A DNA stretch of 64,000 nucleotides, taken from positions 434,001 through 498,000 of the forward strand of contig NZ_CP119560.1 of NCBI RefSeq assembly GCF_029278565.1. Reading direction: 5' to 3'. Position 1 is the first letter of the stretch. Every line of letters begins with the position of its first letter. Below the pieces are notes generated by a model. That model searched no databases and was not told the origin of the DNA. It saw only the letters and a list, made by a program, of their open reading frames with translations. The position numbers and the translations under genes were made by a program. The stretch is from Haloarcula halophila. Lineage in GTDB: Archaea > Halobacteriota > Halobacteria > Halobacteriales > Haloarculaceae. Below, one piece after another: positions 18,028-26,327 of the stretch.

Positions 18028-19737
18028 TCACTCCCCCACTTGGTCCCCCATCGGGATCTCGATACCGGACTGGTCGGCCTCCCGCAGTGCCTTCTCGTAG
18101 CCGGCATCGGCGTGGCGCATGACCCCGCTCGCGGGGTCGACGTCGAAGACGCGGCGGGCCTTCTCCTCGGCCAGTTCCGAGCCGTCGAGGACGACGTGGT
18201 TGTTCGTCGAGGTCACTTCGCCGACGGCCCCGGCGCTCGAATGGAGGCTGACGATGTCGGCGCCGGCGGCGCAGTTCAGGAGTGCGTTGAGGATGGGCCA
18301 GTCGGCGACGGCGTCGGTCCCGTCTTTCATGTCTTCGGTAGCCTCGTTGGGGTTCGCGATACTCCCGCCGTCGAGTTGGTCGCGCGTGACCACTATCGGC
18401 GCTGCTATCTCGCCCTCGGCGACGAGTTCGTTCACTCGGAGCGCGAACCGGGCGCGCTCGCTCAGTCCGTCCTCGCCGGCCTGGTAGCCGAGCCAGCAGA
18501 CCCGCGCGGGCAGTCCCTGGAAGTCGACGTGTTCCTGTGCGAGGTCGATCCAGCGCAACAGCGAGTCGTTCTCGGGGAACAGTTCCTCGATAAGCGCGTC
18601 CGTGCGGTCGATGTCCTCGGGGTCCCCCGAGAGGGCGACCCACCGGAAGGGGCCACGGCCCTCACAGAACAGTGGTCGGACGTACTCCGGTGCGAACCCC
18701 GGGAGGTCGTGGGCCTCGGTCATGCCGCGCCGGTCCGCGACCTGTCCTCGGATACCGTTCCCGTAGGTGAACGTGACCGCACCCCGTTCGTACATGTCCA
18801 GCAGCGCTCGCACGTGCCGTTCCATGGTGTCGAGGCTCTCCTCGCGGTAGCGGTCGGGGTCCCGCTCACGGAGGTCGTCGGCTTCGTCGATCGTATAGCC
18901 GACCGGATAGTACCCCGTCAGTTCGTCGTGGGCGGCGGTCATGTCCGTGATAACGTCGGGGACGAACTCCCGGTCGAGCATCCCTTCCAGCAGCGAGACG
19001 ACGTTGGCCGGCACCGCGATACTGCAGGCCTCGCCCGCCTCCATCGCCGCCCGTGCCCGCTCCAGTGCGTCCTCGACCGAAGCGGCCGACTCCTGACAGT
19101 ACCCCTCGTCGATGCGGCGCTGGATGCGCTCGTCGCTCACTTCGGCGACGAGACAGACGCCGCCGTTCATCGTGACCGCGAGCGGTTGGTTCCCCCCCAT
19201 CCCGCCCAGGCCGGCGGTCACCACGAGACGGTTGGTCAGGTCCCCGTCGAACTCCTGCTCGGCGACCGCGGCCAGCGTCTCGTAAGTGCCCTGTAACACG
19301 CCCTGGGAGCCGATATACCCCCACGACCCGGCGGTATAGTTCCCCATCATCATCTTCCCGTCCGCCTTGAGCCGCCGGAACTCCTCCCAGTTGTCCCACT
19401 TGCTCACGAGGTTCGTGTTGGCGATGAGCACTCGCGGGGCTCGCTCGTGTGTCCGGAGCCGGCCCACAGGCTTGCCAGACTGGACGACCAGCGTCTCGTC
19501 GCTCTCCAGTTCCCGGAGGGTCTCGACTATCGTGTCGTAGGCGTCCCACGAGCGAGCCGCCTGTCCGACACCGCCGTAGACGACGAGGTTTTCGGGGTCT
19601 TCGGCGACTTCGGGGTCGAGGTTGTTGTTGAGCATACGGAGGGCGGCCTCCTGTCGCCACCCCTCACACTCGATCTCCGTCCCCGTCCGCGCGCCTCGGT
19701 ACTCGCGCCACACGTCGCTGGGTGTCTCGCTCGCCAT
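18028..19737 (-). CDS. Divergent urocanase paralogue (possible thiourocanate hydratase)
   Basis: A 569-residue urocanase-family protein (usual length about 555-580). The family frame is intact: GSQGVLQGTYET, TAGLGGMGGNQPLA, the active-site Cys in GLPARVCWLGY (Cys414), and [19 protein letters not shown]. However, the glycine-rich catalytic/NAD loop, HHGGGVGMGFSQH in classical enzymes and retained as [13 protein letters not shown] in the second copy at 27105, is here HSSAGAVGEVTSTNN (about residues 499-513). FEYGNNIRG of the second copy is FTYGNGIRG. These changes point to another substrate. It heads the minus-strand operon and diverges from the ammonia-lyase homologue. An urocanase-type hydration of thiourocanate is my inference. 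Confidence 0.85.
   Translation of the reverse strand: MASETPSDVWREYRGARTGTEIECEGWRQEAALRMLNNNLDPEVAEDPENLVVYGGVGQAARSWDAYDTIVETLRELESDETLVVQSGKPVGRLRTHERAPRVLIANTNLVSKWDNWEEFRRLKADGKMMMGNYTAGSWGYIGSQGVLQGTYETLAAVAEQEFDGDLTNRLVVTAGLGGMGGNQPLAVTMNGGVCLVAEVSDERIQRRIDEGYCQESAASVEDALERARAAMEAGEACSIAVPANVVSLLEGMLDREFVPDVITDMTAAHDELTGYYPVGYTIDEADDLRERDPDRYREESLDTMERHVRALLDMYERGAVTFTYGNGIRGQVADRRGMTEAHDLPGFAPEYVRPLFCEGRGPFRWVALSGDPEDIDRTDALIEELFPENDSLLRWIDLAQEHVDFQGLPARVCWLGYQAGEDGLSERARFALRVNELVAEGEIAAPIVVTRDQLDGGSIANPNEATEDMKDGTDAVADWPILNALLNCAAGADIVSLHSSAGAVGEVTSTNNHVVLDGSELAEEKARRVFDVDPASGVMRHADAGYEKALREADQSGIEIPMGDQVGE
19571..19680. repeat. Near-identical tract shared by the two urocanase genes
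   Basis: These 110 bases, reverse-complemented, match 27183-27292 with a single silent difference (CGT versus CGC), although the two proteins differ greatly elsewhere. This looks like a gene-conversion tract between paralogues about 7.6 kb apart. Confidence 0.7.
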
Positions 19738-19875
19738 AGGGTCACTGGCCCCAATTACCGCAAATAAATAGCCTCTCCCCTCGGAGGGTCAATGTTTTAT
19801 TCCGCTCGCACCGCCTCTCGGACCACTGACAATGCAAGCCAAGACAACCGCTAGTCCGCCACTCGCTGTGGTGTC
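19738..19875. promoter_or_regulatory. Divergent promoter region, urocanase-like / ammonia-lyase-like
   Basis: 138 bp between two divergent genes of the same putative pathway. AT-rich candidates are caaataaatag (about 19759-19769) and gttttattcc (about 19793-19802), in otherwise GC-rich sequence. A common regulator site is likely but I see no strong palindrome. Confidence 0.4.
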
Positions 19876-21357
19876 ATGATACCGATCGACGGCAGTCTCA
19901 CCGTCGACGAGGTGCGGGCCGTGGCCGACGGCGAACCGATGGAACTCACCGACGACGCCCGGGAACGAATGGACCAGAGTCGGGCGGCAGTCGACGACAT
20001 CATCGACGGCGACGATATCTCGGTCTACGGGGTCAACACCGGCTTCGGGGACCTCAAGGACATCTCGGTCGGCCGCGAGGAGATGGAACAACACCAGCAG
20101 AACCTGCTTCGCAGTCACCAGACAGCGACGGGACCGCCCGTGTCGCCGCGGCTGACGCGGGCCATCCTGGCCGTTCGCGCGAACGCGCTCGCCGTCGGCG
20201 TGTCCGGGGTCCGCCCGGAACTCGTCGACCGGCTCTGCACGCTCCTCAACATGGACGTGCTCCCGCTGATCCCCTCGGAGGGGAGCGCCGACAACGCGTG
20301 TGAACTCGCCAACGTCGGCCTCGTGCTGGCCGGCGAGGGCGAGGCGCTCGTCGACGGCGAACGGTGTTCGGGATCGGAGCCACTCGACGCCGCCGGACTG
20401 GACCCGTTCCGCTTCGGACCGAAGGAGAGCATCGCGCTTATCAGCGGCACCGCCGTGACGACGGCCCGGACCGCGGTGGCGATTGCGGACCTCCGGGCGC
20501 TTGTGACAGCGGCCGACATCGCCGGCGCGTGGACGTTCGAACTCGTCGGGACGGAGCCGGGGGCCTTCGACGAGCGGATATTCGACGCCCGGCCCGTGGC
20601 GGGCCACGCCACCACCGCCGCACACGTCCGGGTGCTGACCAGCGCGACACCGTCCTCGGCGGACATGACACAGGACCCGCTCTCGATTCGGTGTCTGCCA
20701 CAGGTCAACGGTGCACTGCGTGAACACCTCGGTATGTCGACTGACACCGTCGAGACCGAACTCGCCAGCGCGACCGACAACCCGCTGATCTTCCCCGACA
20801 AGACCGCGCGATCGTGTGGGACGTTCAACGCCCAGTACGTCGCCGGCGTCGCCGACCTCTTGGCACTGACGACGCGGAAAGTCGGTGCCGGAAGCGAAGC
20901 GCGATCGTCACTGTTGCTAGCTGCCGACGAACACAGCCCCCACCTGGCCGACGAGCCGGGGTTGGAAAGCGGCCTCGCGCGCGCCCAGTACGCCGCGGCG
21001 TCGCTAGTGACCGAAGCGGGGACGCTGGATACGGCCAGCGACCGGTCGTTTATCGCCTCCTCCGGACAGGAGGACATCCACAGTGCCGGCAACGTCGCCA
21101 GCGCGAACCTGCTGGCGACCGTCGACAAGATCGCCCGCGTCGTCGCCGTCGAACTCATTTGCTGTGCCCGTGCGACACGACAGACGGGGACGACGCTGCC
21201 CCCCGGTCTCGCCGCTGCCCGGGAGTTCGTCGAGGACGCGGCCGACGTGCGGAGCGGCGACGTGCCGTGGTCGGCCGACATCTCGTCGCTGGGTGACGCA
21301 GTTCGGGACAGATCGCTCGTGGATGCAGTCAGGCAAAGCGGCGTCGATATCGAGTGA
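19876..21357 (+). CDS. MIO-less histidine ammonia-lyase homologue (ergothionase-like)
   Basis: A 493-residue member of the aromatic amino acid ammonia-lyase superfamily. Conserved landmarks are YGVNTGFG (Tyr51), QNLLRSH, GPKESIALISGTAVT, SIRCLPQVNGA, NPLIF and SGQEDIHSAGN (Glu399). The Ala-Ser-Gly triad that cyclises to the MIO electrophile is absent: where lyases have GASGDLAPLAH, this protein has GSADNACELAN (residues 136-146), and GEGEA follows in register. The catalytic Tyr that precedes SLRC in histidine lyases is Leu269. MIO is needed to expel ammonia, but a quaternary ammonium leaves without it; known ergothionases, which release trimethylamine from ergothioneine, are MIO-less members of this family. 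That activity is inferred here from sequence and context. Confidence 0.85.
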   Translation: MIPIDGSLTVDEVRAVADGEPMELTDDARERMDQSRAAVDDIIDGDDISVYGVNTGFGDLKDISVGREEMEQHQQNLLRSHQTATGPPVSPRLTRAILAVRANALAVGVSGVRPELVDRLCTLLNMDVLPLIPSEGSADNACELANVGLVLAGEGEALVDGERCSGSEPLDAAGLDPFRFGPKESIALISGTAVTTARTAVAIADLRALVTAADIAGAWTFELVGTEPGAFDERIFDARPVAGHATTAAHVRVLTSATPSSADMTQDPLSIRCLPQVNGALREHLGMSTDTVETELASATDNPLIFPDKTARSCGTFNAQYVAGVADLLALTTRKVGAGSEARSSLLLAADEHSPHLADEPGLESGLARAQYAAASLVTEAGTLDTASDRSFIASSGQEDIHSAGNVASANLLATVDKIARVVAVELICCARATRQTGTTLPPGLAAAREFVEDAADVRSGDVPWSADISSLGDAVRDRSLVDAVRQSGVDIE

Positions 21358-21361
21358 GCCG

Positions 21362-22054
21362 TTAGGCCGCCACATTCGTGTCGGCTTCGAGGTCGCCCGA
21401 GATGACCTCCGGCGTGACCGCCTGTTCGATGTATTTGAACAGCTGGTCGAAGGCCAACACGGTCAACGCGCCCGGAATCGCGCCGGCGAGCATGATGTCG
21501 TAGCTAACCGACGTGAGCCCGGCCTGCACCCAGATACCCAGTCCGCCCGAGCCCACGAAGACCCCGATGTAGGCGACGCCGATACACAGCACCGTCGAGG
21601 TCCGAATCCCGGCGAAGATGACGGGCAAGGCGTAGGGCAGTTCGATCTGTCGGAGCCGCTGGAGGTTCGTCATCCCCATACCCCGGCCCGCCCGGACCAT
21701 CGAGTCGTCGACCTGTCGGATGCCGGCCACCGTGTTCTTCAGGATCGGGAAGACGGCGTAGATGACGATGGCCAGAATCGTCGGCCGCTGGCCGAGCCCG
21801 AGAACCGTGAACGTGAGCGCAACGACCCCGAGCGCCGGAATCGTCTGTGCGGTCGCCCCGAGGCTCTCGATCACCCGCGCAGCGCGGGGATCTCGCGTCG
21901 CGAGGATACCCGCCGGCACGGCGATGATAATGGCGATCAACTCGCCGATGCCGACCATCCGGATGTGGCCGGCGAGCAGTTCGAGGAACTGGTTCTGATT
22001 CGCCATGATGTACTCTAACCACCCCGTCGCGAGGCCCTGGAGCGGACTAAACAT
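21362..22054 (-). CDS. Quaternary-amine ABC transporter permease (OpuCB/EgtU type)
   Basis: A 230-residue ABC permease of the osmoprotectant (QAT) family, with five to six helices. The family core is visible: GLGQRPTILAIVIYAVFPIL, then NTVAGIRQVDDSMVRAGRGM and GMTNLQRLRQIELPYALPVI, then FAGIRTSTVLCIGVA. The start at 22054 overlaps the ATPase stop (22047-22049), favouring it over an upstream in-frame codon. It is the last gene of a four-gene importer unit (binding protein, permease, ATPase, permease). Convergent with the ammonia-lyase homologue, whose stop lies 4 bp away. Confidence 0.92.
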   Translation of the reverse strand: MFSPLQGLATGWLEYIMANQNQFLELLAGHIRMVGIGELIAIIIAVPAGILATRDPRAARVIESLGATAQTIPALGVVALTFTVLGLGQRPTILAIVIYAVFPILKNTVAGIRQVDDSMVRAGRGMGMTNLQRLRQIELPYALPVIFAGIRTSTVLCIGVAYIGVFVGSGGLGIWVQAGLTSVSYDIMLAGAIPGALTVLAFDQLFKYIEQAVTPEVISGDLEADTNVAA

Positions 22055-23006
22055 TCGTGACACCCTCGACCGTGGAGTCAGAGGCGACATCTCGGATGTC
22101 TTCTTCGCTGAGCGAGCCGACGACCGTCCCGTCTTCGATGACCGACAGCGGCTCGGTCGCGTGATAGAACGTCTGTAGCGCGGCTTTCAGACTGTCGTCC
22201 GGGTGCAACACGGTCTCCGTCCGGTCGGACAATTCGTGCGAGGTCATGACTTCGCGGACGGAAATCAGCGAGAGCCGCTTGAGGAGGCGGTCTTCGCCGA
22301 CGAAGTCCTCGACGAACTCGTTTTTCGGGTTCGCGAGTAGGTCCCTTGGGGAGTCGTACTGCACCAGCTCCCCCTTGTTGAGCACCGCGACCTTGTCACC
22401 CATCTTCAACGCCTCGTTGATGTCGTGTGTGACGAAGACGATCGTCACGTCGAGCCCGGCCTGAATCTCGACAAACTCGTCCTGTAGCTCCTCGCGCGTG
22501 ATCGGGTCGAGCGCGCCGAACGGCTCGTCCATGAGCATGATGTCGGGCTCGGCCGCCAGCGCGCGTGCGACACCGACGCGCTGTTGCTGACCGCCCGAGA
22601 GGGCCTCGGGATACCGGTCTTTCGCGCCCGCGGGGAGCTGGATCAACTCCAGCAGTTCGTCGATGCGGTCCTGCTTTCGCTGTTCGTCCCATCCCCGCAG
22701 GTCCGGAACGAGACCGATGTTCTCCCCGACGGTCATGTGGTCGAACAGGCCGATCTCCTGGATGACGTACCCGATGTTGCGTCGCAACTCTATCTTGTCG
22801 TGTTCGCTGATCGGCGTCCCGTCGATGATTATCTCCCCGTCGGTCAGCTCTGTGAGCCGGTTTATCATCGTCAACATCGTCGTCTTGCCACACCCGGACG
22901 GGCCGACCAGCGTCGCCGTTTCGCCCTGTTCGACCTCGAAACTCACCTGACTGACCGCCTCGGTACTGTCGCCGTAGACCTTGCGTACGTCGTTGAGTTC
23001 TATCAT
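22047..23006 (-). CDS. Quaternary-amine ABC transporter ATPase with CBS domain
   Basis: A 319-residue ATPase of the OpuCA/ProV type. Walker A is GPSGCGKTT near residue 35, the signature LSGGQQQRVGVARAL, Walker B IMLMDEPFGALDPITREEL, and the H-loop FVTHDINEALKMGDKVA. The last 75 residues form one CBS-type segment (SVREVMTSHELSDRTETVL, later PLSVIEDGTVVGSLSEEDI), a nucleotide or ionic-strength sensor in this family. Its start overlaps the stop of the permease upstream by 4 bp. Relatives import glycine betaine, choline, carnitine or ergothioneine. Confidence 0.93.
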   Translation of the reverse strand: MIELNDVRKVYGDSTEAVSQVSFEVEQGETATLVGPSGCGKTTMLTMINRLTELTDGEIIIDGTPISEHDKIELRRNIGYVIQEIGLFDHMTVGENIGLVPDLRGWDEQRKQDRIDELLELIQLPAGAKDRYPEALSGGQQQRVGVARALAAEPDIMLMDEPFGALDPITREELQDEFVEIQAGLDVTIVFVTHDINEALKMGDKVAVLNKGELVQYDSPRDLLANPKNEFVEDFVGEDRLLKRLSLISVREVMTSHELSDRTETVLHPDDSLKAALQTFYHATEPLSVIEDGTVVGSLSEEDIRDVASDSTVEGVTNV

Positions 23007-23653
23007 GCGTTGAGCCCCCGCTTTCCGCCCGGAATCCGTCGCTGTATCAGTCCCAGTCCGTAGTCAGTGAGAATCGCGAACAGGGAGACGACGAGGGTCG
23101 CCCCGACGATCTGTTTCGGGAGATTGAGCCTGATACCGGCGAAGATCGACGCGCCGAGCCCGCCCGCCCCGAAGAAGGCCGCGATCGTCGTGATACCGAT
23201 AATCAGCACCGCAGCCTGCCGGATTCCCGCGAATATCACCGGGACTGCCATCGGTAGCTTCACGCGAGCTAACAACTGTCGCTCGGTCATTCCGAGCCCC
23301 TCTCCCGCCCGTTCGACCGCGGTGTCGACCTCCTCCAAACCCGTATACGTGTTCCGCGTGATTGGCAACGCCGCGTACAGCACCAGCGCCACTATCGCGG
23401 GTGTCGTTCCGATCCCGACGATAGGGATGAGCAGGGGGAACAACACGAGACTGGGCAGGGTCAGTATCATCCCCGCGACGCCGATGACCGGCGTAGAAAA
23501 CCGGTCGTAGTGGTAGATGGCCACGCCGAGGGGAACCCAAAGGACGGTTCCGATACCGATAGACGTGAACGCGATGTCCATGTGCTCGAGTAACTGCTCT
23601 ACGAGCAGGTCGGTGTTCCCGAGCATCCAATCGACTGTCTCTCGAAGAATCAT
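23003..23653 (-). CDS. Quaternary-amine ABC transporter permease
   Basis: A 216-residue second permease of the same importer. Family segments include PSLVLFPLLIPIVGIGTTPA, then YAALPITRNTYTGLEEVDTA and ERAGEGLGMTERQLLARVKL. It begins 8 bp after the binding-protein stop, and its end overlaps the ATPase start. It is paralogous to the permease at 21362, as in two-permease OpuC systems. Confidence 0.92.
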   Translation of the reverse strand: MILRETVDWMLGNTDLLVEQLLEHMDIAFTSIGIGTVLWVPLGVAIYHYDRFSTPVIGVAGMILTLPSLVLFPLLIPIVGIGTTPAIVALVLYAALPITRNTYTGLEEVDTAVERAGEGLGMTERQLLARVKLPMAVPVIFAGIRQAAVLIIGITTIAAFFGAGGLGASIFAGIRLNLPKQIVGATLVVSLFAILTDYGLGLIQRRIPGGKRGLNA

Positions 23654-23661
23654 TGGACTGT

Positions 23662-24600
23662 CTATAGCAGGTTCTCGGACTCGAGCCAGTCCTGTGCGAC
23701 GTTCTCGGGGCTCTCCTCGTCAATCGAGACCCGAGCGTTCAGTTCGACCATCGTCTCGGTGTCGAGCGCCGAGGCGGGGGCATTCAGCGCCTCGCGGATG
23801 GTGTCATTGAGCACGTCTTGGTCGACGATGGGCGCGGGGTAATAGATGACGAACCAGTTCTGGTCGTCCTCGATGGTCGCGATGTCGAACTCCTGTAAGT
23901 TCGGGTTCGTCGCGAAGCCGACGCCGAGGTCAACCTCGCCCTCCGCGACTGCCCGGTAGTTGATGGTCCCGATCGCCATCCGTTCGTAGGTGACGTTGTC
24001 CATGTTCTCCCTGTACCCGTAGAAGTCGGGCAGATCCCCGAAGGCAGTCGGGTTGTTGATGTACTCCTGTGACACCGCCCACGTCACCTCGCCGCCGTCG
24101 TTGATGTACTCGGCCAACCCCGAGAGGGTCTCGACGCCGGTTTCCTCCTGCCAGTCCGTGTTCGCGGTCACAATGTACGTGTTGTTGAAATCCGCCGTCT
24201 GGAGCCATTCGATGCCATACTCCTCCTGATAGGCTTCGTTGACACTGTTGTACAACTCCTCGGGGTCCCGTATCTTCTCCTCCTCGTTCCCTAGGTGGAA
24301 GTTCCAGCCAGTCCCGGTGTACTCCCAGTAGTGTGTGGTCTCTCCGCTGATTATTGCCTCGTGGTTGGCGGTGTTTCCGCCCACCGGGAACGCGTCGTTG
24401 ATCGACACGCCGGCGTCTTCGAGCATCAACGCGCTCATATTACTGAGAAGCAGTTGCTCGGTGAACTGCTTGCCGCCGATTGTGACCTCTGTACTCCCCC
24501 CGAACGCGCCCTGAATCGAACTCGCACACCCGGCCGTACTGGCCGCGCCGCCGACTGCCGCCACTTTCAGCACTTTTCGCCGTGTGAGACTATCACGCAT
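23662..24600 (-). CDS. Quaternary-amine/osmoprotectant-type substrate-binding lipoprotein
   Basis: A 312-residue OpuAC-family binding protein. The start at 24600 gives a twin-arginine leader (RDSLTRRKVLKVAAVGG) and a lipobox (ASTAGCAS). The mature N-terminus shows the family block VTIGGKQFTEQLLLSNMSAL and then AIISGETTHYWEYTGTGWNF, rich in the aromatic residues that cage quaternary ammonium groups in this family. Relatives bind glycine betaine, choline, carnitine or ergothioneine (EgtU). Which one applies cannot be read directly, but the neighbouring MIO-less lyase favours a histidine betaine. First gene of the importer unit, divergent from an HTH-10 regulator. Confidence 0.92.
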   Translation of the reverse strand: MRDSLTRRKVLKVAAVGGAASTAGCASSIQGAFGGSTEVTIGGKQFTEQLLLSNMSALMLEDAGVSINDAFPVGGNTANHEAIISGETTHYWEYTGTGWNFHLGNEEEKIRDPEELYNSVNEAYQEEYGIEWLQTADFNNTYIVTANTDWQEETGVETLSGLAEYINDGGEVTWAVSQEYINNPTAFGDLPDFYGYRENMDNVTYERMAIGTINYRAVAEGEVDLGVGFATNPNLQEFDIATIEDDQNWFVIYYPAPIVDQDVLNDTIREALNAPASALDTETMVELNARVSIDEESPENVAQDWLESENLL

Positions 24601-24687
24601 GGTGAGTAAAACGACCATACATCGGTGTATATTATGCACCTCCATACGTGTGGCCAATTATATACCCTGACCAATCCAAATCCGCAT
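24601..24687. promoter_or_regulatory. Divergent promoter region, importer / HTH-10 regulator
   Basis: 87 bp with two TATA-like elements: gtatattatgc (about 24627-24637) and attatatacc (about 24657-24666). The spacing allows leaderless or near-leaderless transcripts for both genes. The regulator probably acts here and at related promoters of the island. Confidence 0.5.
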
Positions 24688-25383
24688 ATGCACGAAGCAA
24701 CATTTCACATTCGTGGCGGCGTTCCCTACGAGGAAGCGACAAGAAATCGAGACATCACCATCGAATTGTGGTGTAATAATCATTGTGATTTGCTACATGT
24801 CAAAGGACATGTGACCGACGAGGTCCAAAACGAGATCGCGGAGACGGTCGGCATTGAACATTCGAGTAGCAGTCAACCCGGGATCGAAGAGACCGTCGAG
24901 GGCGACAGCGAGCAGGTCATCATCACGTCTCAGTGTCTCCGTCCACACACCGAGAACAACATCGAGAGCTACCTCGCCGAGCACGACTGTCTCCTGCTCC
25001 CGCCGCTGCGGTACGAACGGGGGGGCAAGGTGGTCCGCGTCATCACGCTCGACCCGGAGAACCTGACGCGGTTCTATCAGGACATCCAGGAGTCGTTCCG
25101 TGTCGAGGTCCATTCGAAACGGAAGATCGACGCCATCTCACAGGACCAGCCGATGCTCTCGGTCGAGTCGCTCGTCCCCGACCTCTCCGAGCGCCAGCAG
25201 GAAGCCATCCTGATGGCGTGGCAAGCCGGCTACTACGAGATTCCCCGGGAGACCACGACCGAAGAACTCGCCGGGCGCATGGACATCGATCGGCGAACGT
25301 TCGAGGAACACCTCCGACTCGCGGAGAACAAGTTCATCGGCGCGCTCGTCAACCGACTCCTCAACACCCGGGGGCCCAACTGA
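24688..25383 (+). CDS. HTH-10 (Bat-type) transcriptional regulator with N-terminal Cys pair
   Basis: A 231-residue regulator starting at the ATG at 24688 (MHEATFHIRGGVPYEE). The C-terminal 60 residues form the HTH-10 domain of bacterio-opsin activators: LSERQQEAILMAWQAGYYEI, then ELAGRMDIDRRTFEEHLRLA. The N-terminal sensing part contains a Cys-x3-Cys motif (LWCNNHCDLLHV) and a further Cys in SQCLRPH, which could bind metal or report thiol/sulfur status. It is transcribed divergently from the quaternary-amine importer and convergently with the rhodanese, so it is the likely local regulator of the island. Confidence 0.9.
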   Translation: MHEATFHIRGGVPYEEATRNRDITIELWCNNHCDLLHVKGHVTDEVQNEIAETVGIEHSSSSQPGIEETVEGDSEQVIITSQCLRPHTENNIESYLAEHDCLLLPPLRYERGGKVVRVITLDPENLTRFYQDIQESFRVEVHSKRKIDAISQDQPMLSVESLVPDLSERQQEAILMAWQAGYYEIPRETTTEELAGRMDIDRRTFEEHLRLAENKFIGALVNRLLNTRGPN

Positions 25384-25392
25384 CGCGGGAGT

Positions 25393-26268
25393 CTACTCCG
25401 CGTCGGCGGTCTCGATGGGTGCGTTCACCAAGTTCCCCCACTCGGTCCACGAGCCGTCGTAGTTCTGGACGGCGTCGAAATCGAGGAGTTCGTGCAACAG
25501 GAACCACTCGATCGACGACCGTTCTCCGAGCCGACAGTAGGTGACCGTCGAGTCCTCCCCGTCGAGCCCGGACTCCGCATACAGTTCCCGCAACTCGTCG
25601 GGACTCTTGTACGTGCCGTCCTCGTTGTGAACCTTCGGCATCGGCACGTTTGTCGCGCCCGGGATGTGACCGGCCTGCTGTGCCGTCGGTTCGAGCCCCT
25701 CCGGCGCGATGACTTCCCCGTCGAACTCCTCGGGCGTCCGGCCGTCGAGCAGGGCCGCGTCGCCCTCAATTGCCGCGTCCACGTCGTCCTTGTAGGCGCG
25801 AATCGACTCGTCGGGTTCGCCCGCGTCGTATTCGAGAGCGGTGAAGGACGGTACGTCGGTCGTCGTCGGATAGTCGTTTGCCAGCCAGTACTGCTTGCCG
25901 CCGTCGAGGGCCCGAACGTCGTCGTGGCCGTAGTAGCTGTACACCCAGTAGGCGAACATCCCGTACCAGTTGGGGACCCGGCCGTTACCGTAGATGACGA
26001 CGGTCGTGTCCTCGGTGATGCCGGCCTCGGCATTGAGGCGGGCAAACCCCTCCCGGTCGACGATAGTCCGGCGTTTCTCGTCGGTGAAATCTCGGTTCCA
26101 GTCGAAGAACGTCGCCCCGGGGATGTGGGCCGTCTCGTAGGATGTGTGTTCTTCGGTCGTGACTTCCGGATTGTTCACCTCGACGAGTCGGTACGCCGGG
26201 TCGTCGCGTTTGAATTCCTCTAGATGGCTCTCGACCCAGTCGGCCGTGACGAGAACGTCCTCGCTCAT
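25393..26268 (-). CDS. Tandem-domain rhodanese (thiosulfate/3-mercaptopyruvate sulfurtransferase)
   Basis: A 291-residue protein with two rhodanese domains. The inactive N-terminal domain contains [16 protein letters not shown]. The C-terminal domain has the persulfide-forming Cys in [11 protein letters not shown] (about residue 245) and the family end [17 protein letters not shown]. It transfers sulfane sulfur to thiols, cyanide or carrier proteins in the cytoplasm. Position next to the putative ergothioneine genes suggests handling of released sulfur, but rhodaneses are common in haloarchaea. AT-rich promoter sequence lies at 26272-26300. Confidence 0.92.
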   Translation of the reverse strand: MSEDVLVTADWVESHLEEFKRDDPAYRLVEVNNPEVTTEEHTSYETAHIPGATFFDWNRDFTDEKRRTIVDREGFARLNAEAGITEDTTVVIYGNGRVPNWYGMFAYWVYSYYGHDDVRALDGGKQYWLANDYPTTTDVPSFTALEYDAGEPDESIRAYKDDVDAAIEGDAALLDGRTPEEFDGEVIAPEGLEPTAQQAGHIPGATNVPMPKVHNEDGTYKSPDELRELYAESGLDGEDSTVTYCRLGERSSIEWFLLHELLDFDAVQNYDGSWTEWGNLVNAPIETADAE

Positions 26269-26327
26269 ACGTTATACATAAATTACTCAGAAGTTATAAC
26301 TATCGGTCGACCGTCGTTCCTCGCCGG

